Assembly: GCA_033980235.1 (NCBI GenBank)
Contig: CM067068.1
Coordinates: forward strand, 33,389,046-33,453,045
Direction: 5' to 3'
Length of the DNA stretch: 64,000 nt
Source of the DNA: Diadema setosum
Taxonomy: Eukaryota; Echinodermata; Echinoidea; Diadematoida; Diadematidae
How positions within the stretch are numbered: position 1 is the stretch's first letter; each line of letters starts with the position of its first letter. The notes beneath the pieces were generated by a model, which had not been told where the DNA came from, made no database searches, and saw nothing but the letters and a program-made list of their open reading frames with translations. Made by a program: the position numbers and the translations under genes. This document shows positions 54,541-64,000 of this stretch, one piece after another.

Positions 54541-55435
54541 TTTCTTTACTATTGTCCTATAGATCAATAATTCTGTACATAATACTCTAAACCAATTATA
54601 AGTACATTATTCTCCTGTGGTATGCTCATGTGAGATAATTTTCAACTCGAGCACAGCATACTGTATCCACCTACGACGGAAACTTCAGTTTTCTCAAATA
54701 CAAAGACCACTATACAAACAATAACGCAAGGAGAAATCAAGACAAACTCTCGCAGAATTTCCTAAATCAATGTTGCTAATGAATTATTAATCACCGAGTA
54801 TTATGGCTGAATTTTGATGAAACAGGTTAAAAAAACTGGTGTTGGAAATACCCAAGCAGAATTTAATGATTGCTAATTTTTCCGCTGTAATCAAAGACCA
54901 GCCAAGTGTCTGTAATCATGGTAATGCTGCAGAAGGCTGCTAATGACACTTTTCTCCATGTCCTTATTTAATGGGACAAACCTTCCCGATTTTAGAGTTA
55001 TTATACAGTACTTTGCCTATTGGGATGCTTGAAACACAACACAGTGTCACCCTAATTGCTTTTTTGAATATCCATTATTTTGACATAGTTAAGATGGGGG
55101 TTGACAGCCCTATTGGTATCACATCACTAAAGTCTCGAGAGTTTTAGCTCTACTATGATTTTGTATAAGTGGCGGCTAACTTTGTGACTTTCCGAGAAAG
55201 AGCCTTTTTTAAGCCTTATGTTCAGAGCCCAACGTAGTGGATGATGACTGCACCGAAGCAATTTAACGTTATTTCGTAGAGGTCGTTATCTCATGTTTGA
55301 CTCAAGGGCTCTGTTTTTCTTGATGTGACCTCATTCTAGTTCACTTTTCGCCAGCTATAAGTCGTAGAAAGAATGAATTTGAACAGGTGAACTACAAGTC
55401 ATTCTTATCATCATTTCCTTCTCAGAAAGCAATTC
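54541..55435. other. Intergenic DNA, nothing recognised
   Basis: No gene or clear repeat. Confidence 0.35.
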
Positions 55436-55439
55436 GAGA

Positions 55440-55550
55440 ATTGAAATAAGAAGCAAGAACAAGAAGAGGAGAGAAAAGGAGGAGGAGGAGGACGATGAGA
55501 AGAAGAAAGAAGAAGAAGAAAGAAGAAGAAGAAGAAGAAGAAGAAGAAGG
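55440..55550 (+). repeat. Polypurine (GAA/GGA)n tract
   Basis: About 105 bases almost wholly purine on the plus strand, with GGAGGAGGAGG and then GAAGAAGAAG runs. Long GAA purine tracts can form triplexes. Confidence 0.9.
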
Positions 55551-55649
55551 TATAACAATCGAGCATATTCCCCAACCTGAAAGTCCTGGCAAAGATTTGT
55601 TAATTCCAGAGTCTCGTAGGTAGCGGGATAAAACTCTCAATACATGTAT

Positions 55650-56210
55650 GCGGAAACAAGCCCTTTTATTTCCGTTGATTTCTTGATTTGAGTCTATTTT
55701 TTAATCAGCCGTGATTATGATAGGGAATTGCTTTCATTCTACTGAATAAGAAAAAGCAACATATTTGGAACATGGTACTCTGAAATAACAAGTGTATTTT
55801 CAGGCCTCGAACACCACTTCTAGAGGTCCATTACGCACAATACAATACAAAAAGTGTTTTCATCGACACGCTTTAGCAATCCATCCTGCTCCCTTTGTAA
55901 CTTGGTGAATTATTAAATATCTTCATTCGAAGGGGAACTTAAACAAGAACTAAACATTAAATTGATTAATTTAAACGTTAAATTAAAAAAAAATTGTATT
56001 TCATGGCATGCACAACACAGCACATCACAGCACAGCACTCACCTCAGCACAGTGTTATAGTAAAGAATACCTATTGACAACAAAATAAACTCAATAACTA
56101 TTTTGAATATTCCCTTTATTTTTGATCTCATAAATTACTACTATATTTTGGATTTGATTATTGATTCTACTTTGTAGACACGTCCATCATACAGATATGT
56201 AAATCGATCT
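55650..56210. other. Intergenic DNA, nothing recognised
   Basis: A short CACAGCACA-rich stretch lies at 56009-56040. No gene seen. Confidence 0.35.
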
Positions 56211-56213
56211 TAT

Positions 56214-56622
56214 TAGCCCACATTTGTAAACCTGCAGCAATTGGTCTCATAGTTTGCATGGATTTTGGGTATGATTGCAGTAACATCTGTGCAAAATTTC
56301 GTTCCAATTAGTCCATTACTTTCATAAAAATAAATGAAAATGTACCGTAATCCGTATGCATGCGTATAACGCTCGCTAGCTCCGGTCCACGTACGTGTTA
56401 CATGTACAATGTACGTAGCTATAGCCCGCGCTCGTAATTCGATTTTGGGTCGGGTTGACCCGGTTTGAAAATTGATTTTAAAACGATGATTTTCTCTCTT
56501 TTATCGAATGGTATAGACAAAGAGCGACAGGTGAGGTATGTTACTGTTATAACTTGTACTTGAAGTCACATTGGACCTGTTTTATGCAGTTTTGATTTTC
56601 GTGGGTTTGCAAATGTGGGCTA
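56214..56622. mobile_element. 409-bp MITE with TAGCCCACATTTG ends
   Basis: The left end TAGCCCACATTTGTAAACC and the right end's complement TAGCCCACATTTGCAAACCC are inverted repeats of about 20 bp. No coding capacity. Target duplication not settled. Confidence 0.7.
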
Positions 56623-56949
56623 GTACCTTTAAGTCTCGAATTTTACCCCGAGGCCTCGATCCATGGCAAGCTGCTGCTTATGATCACGGTCTCCTGCTTT
56701 TCTGTCATTATAATAGCTAAAAATGTTGAATTTCAAAATCAATTCATTTAGATCCCCCTCTTTTATTTTTTTTCCTGAAATTCGTTTATTGGAACGACAT
56801 GATATACATGAATGAATGATCAATCATTATCTACATAATTTACAACTGTTGATTCAACGATTCGCTTCTGAAAATTTCTTGTGAATGATATTATGCTACA
56901 CGTCTCATACATCGAATACTGTCATGTTCATAGTGTGTGTATTATATGT

Positions 56950-57100
56950 ATTTTTAATTAACTTGTAAGACCGTATGCTGGCTTATGCGTCCTGTAATGT
57001 TAATTTCTAAATATGTGTATTCTTTTGTTATGTCTGATTTGGAAAAAGGCAGAAATAAAACCAAACCAAACCAAACCAAACCAAACCAAACCAAACCAAC
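56950..57100 (+). mobile_element. Retroelement-like 3-prime end with (CCAAA)n tail
   Basis: GGAAAAAGGCAGAAATAAAA is followed by eight CCAAA units (57060-57099). The end resembles GAAAAATGCAGAAATAAATC with a TCAAA tail at 62131-62157, suggesting the same or related element. Confidence 0.55.
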
Positions 57101-57371
57101 TACTGTATAGAAATACAGGAAAAGGAGTGAAAAGGTTAGATGAACGTGAAAAGAGATGGGGCGGGATATTATGAGCTTAAAGAATGATGTAAGGCAGAAA
57201 GGTAAACGGTAATCAGCACGGAAGATAGTGCAACACACTGTAAAACAATACTTTGCAATCAATCACCCACCGAAGGCAATCGGTCATCGCTCCAAAGTGA
57301 CCAATCAGCTACGGACATTAGGGCATTGCTATCGATTCCGAAGTGTTCGCTTCGGGACACAAAACAATAAG

Positions 57372-57803
57372 CCAGTTCGTAATTAGCTCATGTACACATT
57401 GGTACAAATGACCTTTCTTTTTTCTCAGTTAGTTAGGCACTTCACTCGTTTTCAAAGCGGCATAATGCCTAAGCTTGCCTGACGTAACAATTTATGGAAT
57501 TCATGTTCAAACAAAGAATTATCTCGCGTTTAGAGCAGGTGATCAGAATACTCCATCAGTTGACAATCTAGCGGGCATCCATTTCATTGTTTTGTATTGA
57601 ATGCAATAACAGCCTATTTCCTTTTATATTGCGAAATACCATTCTTGCTGTCAGGTGGATGTGCTGGCAAGCACCATTTAGATAAGGATCACATGAATAA
57701 TTATCGCATCACAGATGCTCATCTCACTGAATTTACAAACTGAAATGCCTGTTGGTACAAATGACCTTTTTCTGCTCATGCGCAAAGTGGAATTACGAAC
57801 TGG
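57372..57803. mobile_element. 432-bp MITE with CCAGTTCGTAATT ends
   Basis: The left end CCAGTTCGTAATTAGCTCATG and the right end's complement CCAGTTCGTAATTCCAC are inverted. GGTACAAATGACCTTT occurs near both ends in the same orientation (about 57400 and 57754). Confidence 0.65.
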
Positions 57804-57809
57804 TCTATT

Positions 57810-58985
57810 GAGAATGTTATTCAAAAAGACTTATGTGAAACAAACTTTCACTTCAAATAAGGGGTTTACATGAACATTATTCTTTCGTATTTAGTTCGAG
57901 GAACTTGATTATGTTGAACTACGGGGAATACCTTGTTTTATCTTCCATTTCAGAGTCCTTCACAGAAGGCTACCTGTACATTTTTACATCATTCATCATC
58001 GTCAAATACTCTTACGACATCGATTTTTTTTTTGCACATGTAAACGACTACAACTGCATTCGTTCGATCATGATATAATTACATGTATGTGTAACGACAT
58101 GATACAATGCAATATTTTTTTTTTCTGTCATACCTACAGCGAAAAGAATGTTGAGACTATGTTTCGTTTAATATTGAGAGATACGGCTCTATATCAAAGA
58201 AGGCCTTCATTCTTAATAGTAATCGAGATCAATGTACATTTCAGTAGCCGGAAAGTGAATCTAGTAACATCACCCTCTCCTTATGTGTCTTTCTTTGTTG
58301 AAAACATTACACCCCTTGCAACTTCTTAGCCATACAACTCTTCTTTTCAGATAGGCATTTCTGATGAGCGTGATGTTTTGCCCCATTTTTATTCTATTTT
58401 CACTTCATTTTCATTTCATTTATTCATTCTAATTTTCGACCAAAAATAAATCCACTTCATTCAATTTCGTTTACATCATTTCCAACAAAAATATATTTGC
58501 AATAGAGCATTCGAATACACAAAATTGCACAAAAAAAAAAAAAACAGTACAAGTACAACAATGTGATCAAGGGAAATACTATGAATTGAAATACAATAAA
58601 TGATATGACTTGTATGTCTACTACTGTATCAAAGTTGTTGGAAATTGAGGGGAATGCTGAAAAGCAGTGCTTTTAGTTTACAGTCTCCTAATGAAAATAA
58701 CTACTTGCCAAACTATCAAAACTAAGCAAATTGTCTGAGAAAGAAAAGAAAAGAAACACAAACAGAAAAACATGCACAAACTCACACAAACAAACACGAG
58801 GCAGCTCTCTTGTAAAAATAAAGAAAAAAGATAAGGGTGGAAGGAATAACTGGAAGAGACTAAAGTGGACAGTGAAAAGGGCGAAGGAAGAAGAGATGAA
58901 GTGTCAAAACGAACGCACGCGAAATTTTGTTTCTTTCATCGACAAAAGGAACATAGGTTCACAAAACATATATCATGATAAAAAG
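57810..58985. other. Intergenic DNA, nothing recognised
   Basis: Contains an A run at 58531-58544 and a purine-rich, Lys-coding frame at 58731-58988 that looks compositional. Confidence 0.35.
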
Positions 58986-58986
58986 T

Positions 58987-58989
<3 letters not shown>

Positions 58990-59025
<36 letters not shown>
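58990..59025. repeat. (TA)n microsatellite
   Basis: About 17 TA units. Confidence 0.9.
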
Positions 59026-59028
<3 letters not shown>

Positions 59029-59539
59029 ATTAGGTTGAGAAACCAAGATACATGATATTTACTAAATAATGTTGAAATGAAGGTAAATCCAAGAGCAGTT
59101 CTTGCAATATGCATTTCCCTCCAAACTGTCATAACTATGGCGCAGAAAAAATGGTAGCTAAAGAGAAACATATACAGTATATTGTATATAGTGACAACAA
59201 CACATCGGACAAAACTGAAAAATCCCAACAAAGCCGCCTTATGAGTTGGGTTTGTTGAATAAAAGAAACAAAACCGCTCACAGAAAGGACATTTGGGAGG
59301 GAGACGAATACGTGCACTGGAGGGAAAGTCTTTGCTAAGGGCCTGAACCTTTTTCAAGCAAGTGGTCATTAGCAACATTTCAGACCATTTTTATTTTAAC
59401 GTCTTTGCATAGGTACAATGACAATACAACTACTACTGCTACTATTACTAACTGCTGCAGCAACCCTTTCAGAGCACCCCCCCCCCCGCATGACAGTTAG
59501 CCCCCGGCCAAACACTGATAAGTGATAACTAAATATCAG

Positions 59540-59612
59540 GGCTAGGGTTAGGTTTAGGGTTAGAGTTTGGGTTAGGATTAGATTCAGAATTAGGATTAGG
59601 GTTAGGGTCAGG
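59540..59612 (+). repeat. Degenerate telomere-like repeat
   Basis: GGGCTAGGGTTAGGTTTAGG, GGTTAGAG and ATTAGGGTTAGGGTCAGG: TTAGGG units with many variants. It ends in a GTAATTTGCCC / GTAATTGCCC duplication just before a CTA-repeat tract. Confidence 0.85.
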
Positions 59613-59663
59613 GGAGGGGTCCGGGGTAATTTGCCCAGGGGGTAATTGCCCTAGACCCGCTGA

Positions 59664-59664
<1 letters not shown>

Positions 59665-59694
<30 letters not shown>

Positions 59695-59708
59695 ACTACT
59701 ACTACAAC

Positions 59709-59792
<84 letters not shown>

Positions 59793-59816
59793 CACCACCA
59801 CTACTACTACTTCTGC
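59665..59816. repeat. (ACT)n / (CTG)n / (ACC)n trinucleotide tract
   Basis: About 150 bp of ACT units with inner CTG and ACC runs. The minus-strand conceptual poly-valine frame is an artefact of this repeat. Confidence 0.95.
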
Positions 59817-59829
59817 TGTTTCTACCAAT

Positions 59830-60333
59830 ACAATAATGTAATGTAATTGCTCTTAAAAATAATCACCATTGGTCATGTCTCGACACCCTTGAACAATGAA
59901 ATAGGAACAGGAAAATGGAGAGTATAAATCACGACCTCCTACTACGTTGTCGTGGTTATCAGCTTACGTCCTACAGGTGTTCCTGGGATGCAGACGTCCC
60001 TCCCCCTCCACCTTTCAAGAACTACTTACCTTATTACCCTATTCACCAGAAATAGAAACCAGGATTCGAAAACTTTGAAATCCGTCTATTTCCGTAATAC
60101 AAAAATAAAAAAAGGAGCTAGGCTCTTTCTTCTAGGAAGGATGTTAAGCACTAACCTTATCAGCACCGTTTAAGAGTTGATAGTCTTCCTCGGGGGTCGC
60201 GCTTTACCCTATTTACGTAAGCAATAACATTCTAGCCTGTAAGCAGACAAAAACTGCTCCCGCTGCTGCTCGCCAGCCCCTAAGAAAAGAAAAGAACAGA
60301 GAGGACAAGATTCTAAAAAGTCACATCACTTTA

Positions 60334-60368
<35 letters not shown>

Positions 60369-60990
60369 ACATCTCTAACAACTCACACACATCGTCCCGC
60401 ACATTTACATTCTTACACCCACACACACCTCATACAAGAAGTCGACCTCATTTCTCTCTCTCTCTCTCTTCTTCTTCTTTTTTTTTTTGAAATGCCTTCG
60501 TTTTACCTTTAGTGTAGTTACCATTCTTTCACCACAAGATCATTAATTTTTGTCATCAGTCTGCTGTCAATTAACGTTGTTTGTAGAGCTGCTTTCTGGA
60601 CATCAAACAAATAATACATAAATCGCAAAACAATGATTTCAGTGCGTCGATACCTGCACTGATTATCATTTCCGTACTTCCGGTCATGCCACGTGTACAA
60701 ACTTCGAAATAAAAAGGAAGTGCATTTTAGTTGTTCATTTTGCGGCTTACAGTGCAGTACAAGGATCACACTTTACTACTACTAGTATTGTATATCCTGA
60801 CGGGTTAAGGTGCCAGCACTGTAATAATGCAGACATGACTTTAGTGTAGTCTACTGAGATGTAAATCTTCGTCTCTTCAAGTTAGTAAGGGGGAATGACT
60901 TGTAGGACCAACAATCTACAAGCTTCGACTTTTGATGGGTCCCACATCTCCATCCCCCAATCATTTTAATATAATTCAAGTCCTGTTTTA
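59830..60990. other. Intergenic DNA with (CA)n and pyrimidine tracts
   Basis: (CA)n at 60336-60367 and a (TC)n/CTT/T tract at 60455-60489. No gene recognised. Confidence 0.4.
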
Positions 60991-60992
60991 AC

Positions 60993-61440
60993 AGACCTTA
61001 CCGCAACAATGTCGCGACAACGTCCAGGGAACCGAATGCCCCGACTCATGCAAAAATCCGCAGGAGAGAGCGAGGGGTACCGTTTTTATAACAGACACAC
61101 ACCGAAAAACCTACCCGGGTAGGTTTCCACTATCTAAGTAGACGTGTCCACTGACCACCATGTTGGGTATGCGTGTTGAGTGTCTGAAAGGAATGCTACC
61201 GCGTTGCGTTCTAATACATGTAGAAGGGCTGTCGGGGCAATATCGCGGTAACGTCGGGTTAATGTTGGGGTAATTACCCTAAGTGACCAGGGTAGAATTT
61301 GACAAAAGTTACCGCGACAACGTCGGAACATTTTTGCGGGGTCCATTTTAACAGGCAGGGTAAAAAATGAAATGAAAATGAAAATAATTACCCGAACGCT
61401 ACCCGGACGTTGTCGCTTCTCTCATCCGCATCAAAATTAT
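60993..61440. repeat. Region of repeated ACCGCGACAACGTCG words
   Basis: TTACCGCAACAATGTCG, GCGACAACGTC, GGTAACGTCGGGTTAATG, TTACCGCGACAACGTCGG and GGACGTTGTCGC recur in both orientations, and TTTTAACAG occurs near each end. It may be a modular inverted-repeat element; ends were not fixed. Confidence 0.45.
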
Positions 61441-61889
61441 CATGTACCCTGCTTTTTGGATTACATCTCTTACCTGTTATTTACATTGTGCATATATTTG
61501 CTATTGCTATCATTTTGATTTGAAATTTATTCCTAAATTAGTCCTGGATTGACATTTGAAACCTTCTGAAGGGTCCCATGTCCAATAAAACACAGTGTGC
61601 GGACACAGTAATAATTGCCAAGATATACTTTATTCTTTCCACCACAACATTATATTACATGACTCGTGTCCATACACAATATGCATACCTGAAAATTATG
61701 TATTATCATTCTTATGTAAAAAATCAATCTACACAGATTTTGAAAATAACATTACCAATAATAAAATAACAAAATGCACATAAACGCACTTGCAACCTAA
61801 GTCACCTTTGCACTGATGAATTTTGTAACTACCCTATTTGGTTACACAATTTGATATGTATTAAATGATTTGTAAAGAAGTATAAGCAA

Positions 61890-62160
61890 TATGCTTTTCG
61901 AGAGGCCGCCATCAAACTCAAGCTTCAGCTTGAGATGACGGTCCCTTTTTGTATGTACTAAATCGACTGAATAATCAATGATTTTCCAATTGTTCTTGTA
62001 TAACTATAATTCACCTATACAGTATTTCATTATTTGCAAATTATATAGGACTATATTCATATCCATTTTGTGTTTGATACAATGCAAATAGTATTCAAAA
62101 TTGTTTATGTTGTACATATTTTGTGAAAAATGCAGAAATAAATCAAATCAAATCAAAACC
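61890..62160 (+). mobile_element. Retroelement-like 3-prime UTR and (TCAAA)n tail
   Basis: GAGGCCGCCATCAAACTCAA is followed by a hairpin, CTCAAGCTTCAGCTTGAG (61917-61934), and about 200 bp later by GAAAAATGCAGAAATAAA and TCAAATCAAATC. A stem-loop and a short tandem tail fit a non-LTR retroelement end. No coding part attached. Confidence 0.5.
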
Positions 62161-62164
62161 AAAT

Positions 62165-63200
62165 TGATTCTGTTGAGATGGAGCAAAAGATAAACTTGAG
62201 CCTTAACCTGAATTTGAACTAAGGAGTAAGAGGTGACAATGATTGCCACCGCTAACACCCCTCTCTCCAACAGCCACGCCAAAAAGAAAAACGCTTGTGC
62301 CTGAAAACAAATTCTTATTGCTGCGATAACAAACATAACTATTTACCCATATGGGAAGAGGAGTTTGCAGTTCATGATGTTTACAGATTTGTGTCTATAG
62401 ACTCCCTTTTATTCTCCCAATTCTTCTATAAGTCATTCTGGGCATGCTGGGAAAGCAATTTCATGTACAGGTCTTTTTTCTTTTTCCATCACTCTTTGCT
62501 ACACTATTTGTGATATTCAGCACTTTGACAACATATCGCAGTATGTGTGACACCTTTCCCGCATATACCGCGGTTGAAGGACGGAAAATAAATAGGGAAC
62601 TTGTCGCAGTGTCTAAATCACAGGTACATTAAACCAGTACCCCACTGATGACTTCATATCAACGTGATACCTCATAGTCAATATTTGTATGCCATCTACA
62701 TATTGTAAGATTATTAGGCCTACGTGTGCACAGTCCCCTCTAAACATGGAGCCATTTATGTCATATTCAACATGAACACCAATGACGTTCCTGCTCTCCT
62801 CTTTTCCAACAAGTTTCTGCGAGAAACTCTAAACCCTTGAAAGATATGACGTCGACTTCCAGACTAATAAAACAAGAAAAAAAATGAAAGAAGAAGGTAT
62901 GCATGTCAGTGGCTGGCTCGGCTTTCAGCCTTGATTATCGATGAAGAGGTGTTGGTTTATGCCGACATTCTTCTCAATTTGTCGTTCTTCATTCTTTACT
63001 TTGTCACTGTTTGTTATCAACTAAAACTCGGAATAAATCACGTCCGACGCTATCATGTGACATGCACATACTTTACTCATATCTATCATTAGTGTGGGAG
63101 CTCGGAAGTATCTACACAACATACTTGCCATGCATACAAAAATGTGGCAGATCCTTGATTGGAGTTAGTTCTTCATATGGAATCTTCGCATATCATAGCC
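62165..63200. other. Region upstream of the GPCR frame
   Basis: No exon identified. The frame of the GPCR is closed by a TGA at 63156-63158, so coding starts after this point or in an unseen upstream exon. Confidence 0.4.
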
Positions 63201-63206
63201 ACCATC

Positions 63207-64000
63207 ATGGACGGAAATTGTACGGCATATGGCGCGAAGTGGAATGCTATGCCCATTTGTAGTGGGTACATCTTCAATATTATCTTAAGTGTATGTTTCA
63301 ATGCCCTTGCCATAGCTATTACAAAACGCCAGGTTCAACTTCAGGAATTTATGAGGACTCTTTATCAACTTCTAGCTGGACTTGATCTAGCGCTAGGGAT
63401 AGTGTGGAATTCTTGGTCCATATTGTGGTACAACCTTAAGGATCCACGGATGTGCACTTTAGGGAACAAAGCATTTTTGTACGCCCACCGAGTCCTGCTG
63501 AACTCAGTTCTAACGTGCATCTTCGGAATAAGCTTCTGCATGTTTATACAAATAAGTAGACCCTTACGTTTCCCAACCATTGTAACGCGAAAGCGAGTGA
63601 TGACATCTTTCTTCTGTGCATTCGTCACTATCATGACTTTGAACATAATCAATTTCCCTTATCCTGGTAATTCCGTCATTGAAATGAAGATCCTGCAGTG
63701 TCTGAATATTCCTTTCAAACAAGACGTACACTTCGCCATACACCAGTGGATGCAGACTGCAATGATTTGGCTATTCAGCTCAGCGATTACAGTCGTACAC
63801 ATCGCTATCTTGAAAATTGCTCTCAAGCAATGGCGAACTGTTGCCCCAAACAGCAGACAACTGAACTTTCATCTGCAGACAATCCCTGTACAACCAAGGA
63901 GGTTCTCTCATACCTCCTTGGTACAACCAGGTCCGGCTACAGGACAAGATCTCCCTTCTCACACATGTCGCCGAACACCATCAGCTTACGCGCACAATCT
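63207..64000 (+). CDS. Divergent rhodopsin-like GPCR, N-terminal part (runs off the window)
   Basis: The ATG at 63207 lies in good context (GCCACCATCATGG); an in-frame ATG at 63177 is possible. At least 264 codons are open to the window edge. A short N-terminus holds an NCT glycosylation site (N4). TM1 about 20-39 (YIFNIILSV, N32 at 1.50). TM2 about 52-75 (LLAGLDLALG, D60 at 2.50). C83 and C165 suit the TM3-ECL2 disulfide. TM3 about 86-112, followed by CMFIQISRPLRF in place of DRY-x-x-I-x-x-PLRY, so the DRY motif is lost while the PL of loop 2 stays. TM4 about 132-151, without the usual Trp. TM5 about 182-206. The rest is a basic third loop. Ligand unknown. Echinoderms are known to carry expanded divergent GPCR sets; membership is inference. 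Confidence 0.85.
   Translation, partial: MDGNCTAYGAKWNAMPICSGYIFNIILSVCFNALAIAITKRQVQLQEFMRTLYQLLAGLDLALGIVWNSWSILWYNLKDPRMCTLGNKAFLYAHRVLLNSVLTCIFGISFCMFIQISRPLRFPTIVTRKRVMTSFFCAFVTIMTLNIINFPYPGNSVIEMKILQCLNIPFKQDVHFAIHQWMQTAMIWLFSSAITVVHIAILKIALKQWRTVAPNSRQLNFHLQTIPVQPRRFSHTSLVQPGPATGQDLPSHTCRRTPSAYAHN

Noticed and set aside
59529..59828. 99-codon frame with a long valine run
   Set aside because: It is the minus-strand reading of the ACT trinucleotide tract.

Overview
This window reads as nuclear DNA of a marine invertebrate animal, most likely a non-vertebrate deuterostome such as an echinoderm; that placement is inference. Signs visible in the sequence are low gene density, spliced genes, interstitial TTAGGG arrays, long CA/TA/CT microsatellites, and decayed copies of CR1/L2-like, Tx1/L1-like and other non-LTR retrotransposons, Penelope-like elements (PLEs), pogo-type and other inverted-repeat DNA transposons, and large foldback elements. 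Nothing looks prokaryotic: there are no operons, no rRNA and no CRISPR.

Two host genes are well supported. A two-exon gene on the minus strand (exon 1 16760-16911, exon 2 13209-14304) encodes a 415-residue type II membrane protein of the galactose-3-O-sulfotransferase family; both splice sites are canonical and the phases match. Its 2.5-kb intron carries a pogo-type MITE, a foldback and a modular inverted-repeat element. At the right edge (63207-64000, plus strand, running off the window) an open frame encodes TM1 to TM5 of a divergent rhodopsin-like GPCR whose DRY motif reads CMF. Weaker exon candidates lie at 45223-45294 and 46858-46976 (plus) and 48016-48272 (minus).

Layout: 0-13 kb holds DNA-transposon copies, a tRNA-like sequence, a CR1/L2-like retroelement (6.3-9.0 kb), a PLE reverse-transcriptase fragment (10.6-11.0 kb) and hairpin repeats. 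13-17 kb is the sulfotransferase gene. 17-23 kb holds a Tx1-like fragment and a pair of inverted repeats around another reverse-transcriptase relic. 23.5-26 kb holds a foldback interrupted by a 205-bp element filled with telomeric repeats, inverted retroelement 3-prime ends, and a MITE with a paralogous empty site. 27.9-29.5 kb is a head-to-head PLE bounded by 422-bp inverted repeats.

29.7-37 kb is one minus-strand non-LTR retroelement cut into four pieces by three later insertions: a 692-bp MITE, a 3.5-kb unit carrying a 168-bp satellite, and a 1-kb foldback. 37-45 kb has a further retroelement fragment, a second satellite with a period of about 190 bp, and a second copy of the foldback. 45-63 kb is mostly unrecognised intergenic DNA with short repeats, MITEs and retroelement 3-prime tails.

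The window's main interest is this layering of insertions, which can be ordered in time from target-site duplications, interrupted reading frames and paralogous empty sites.
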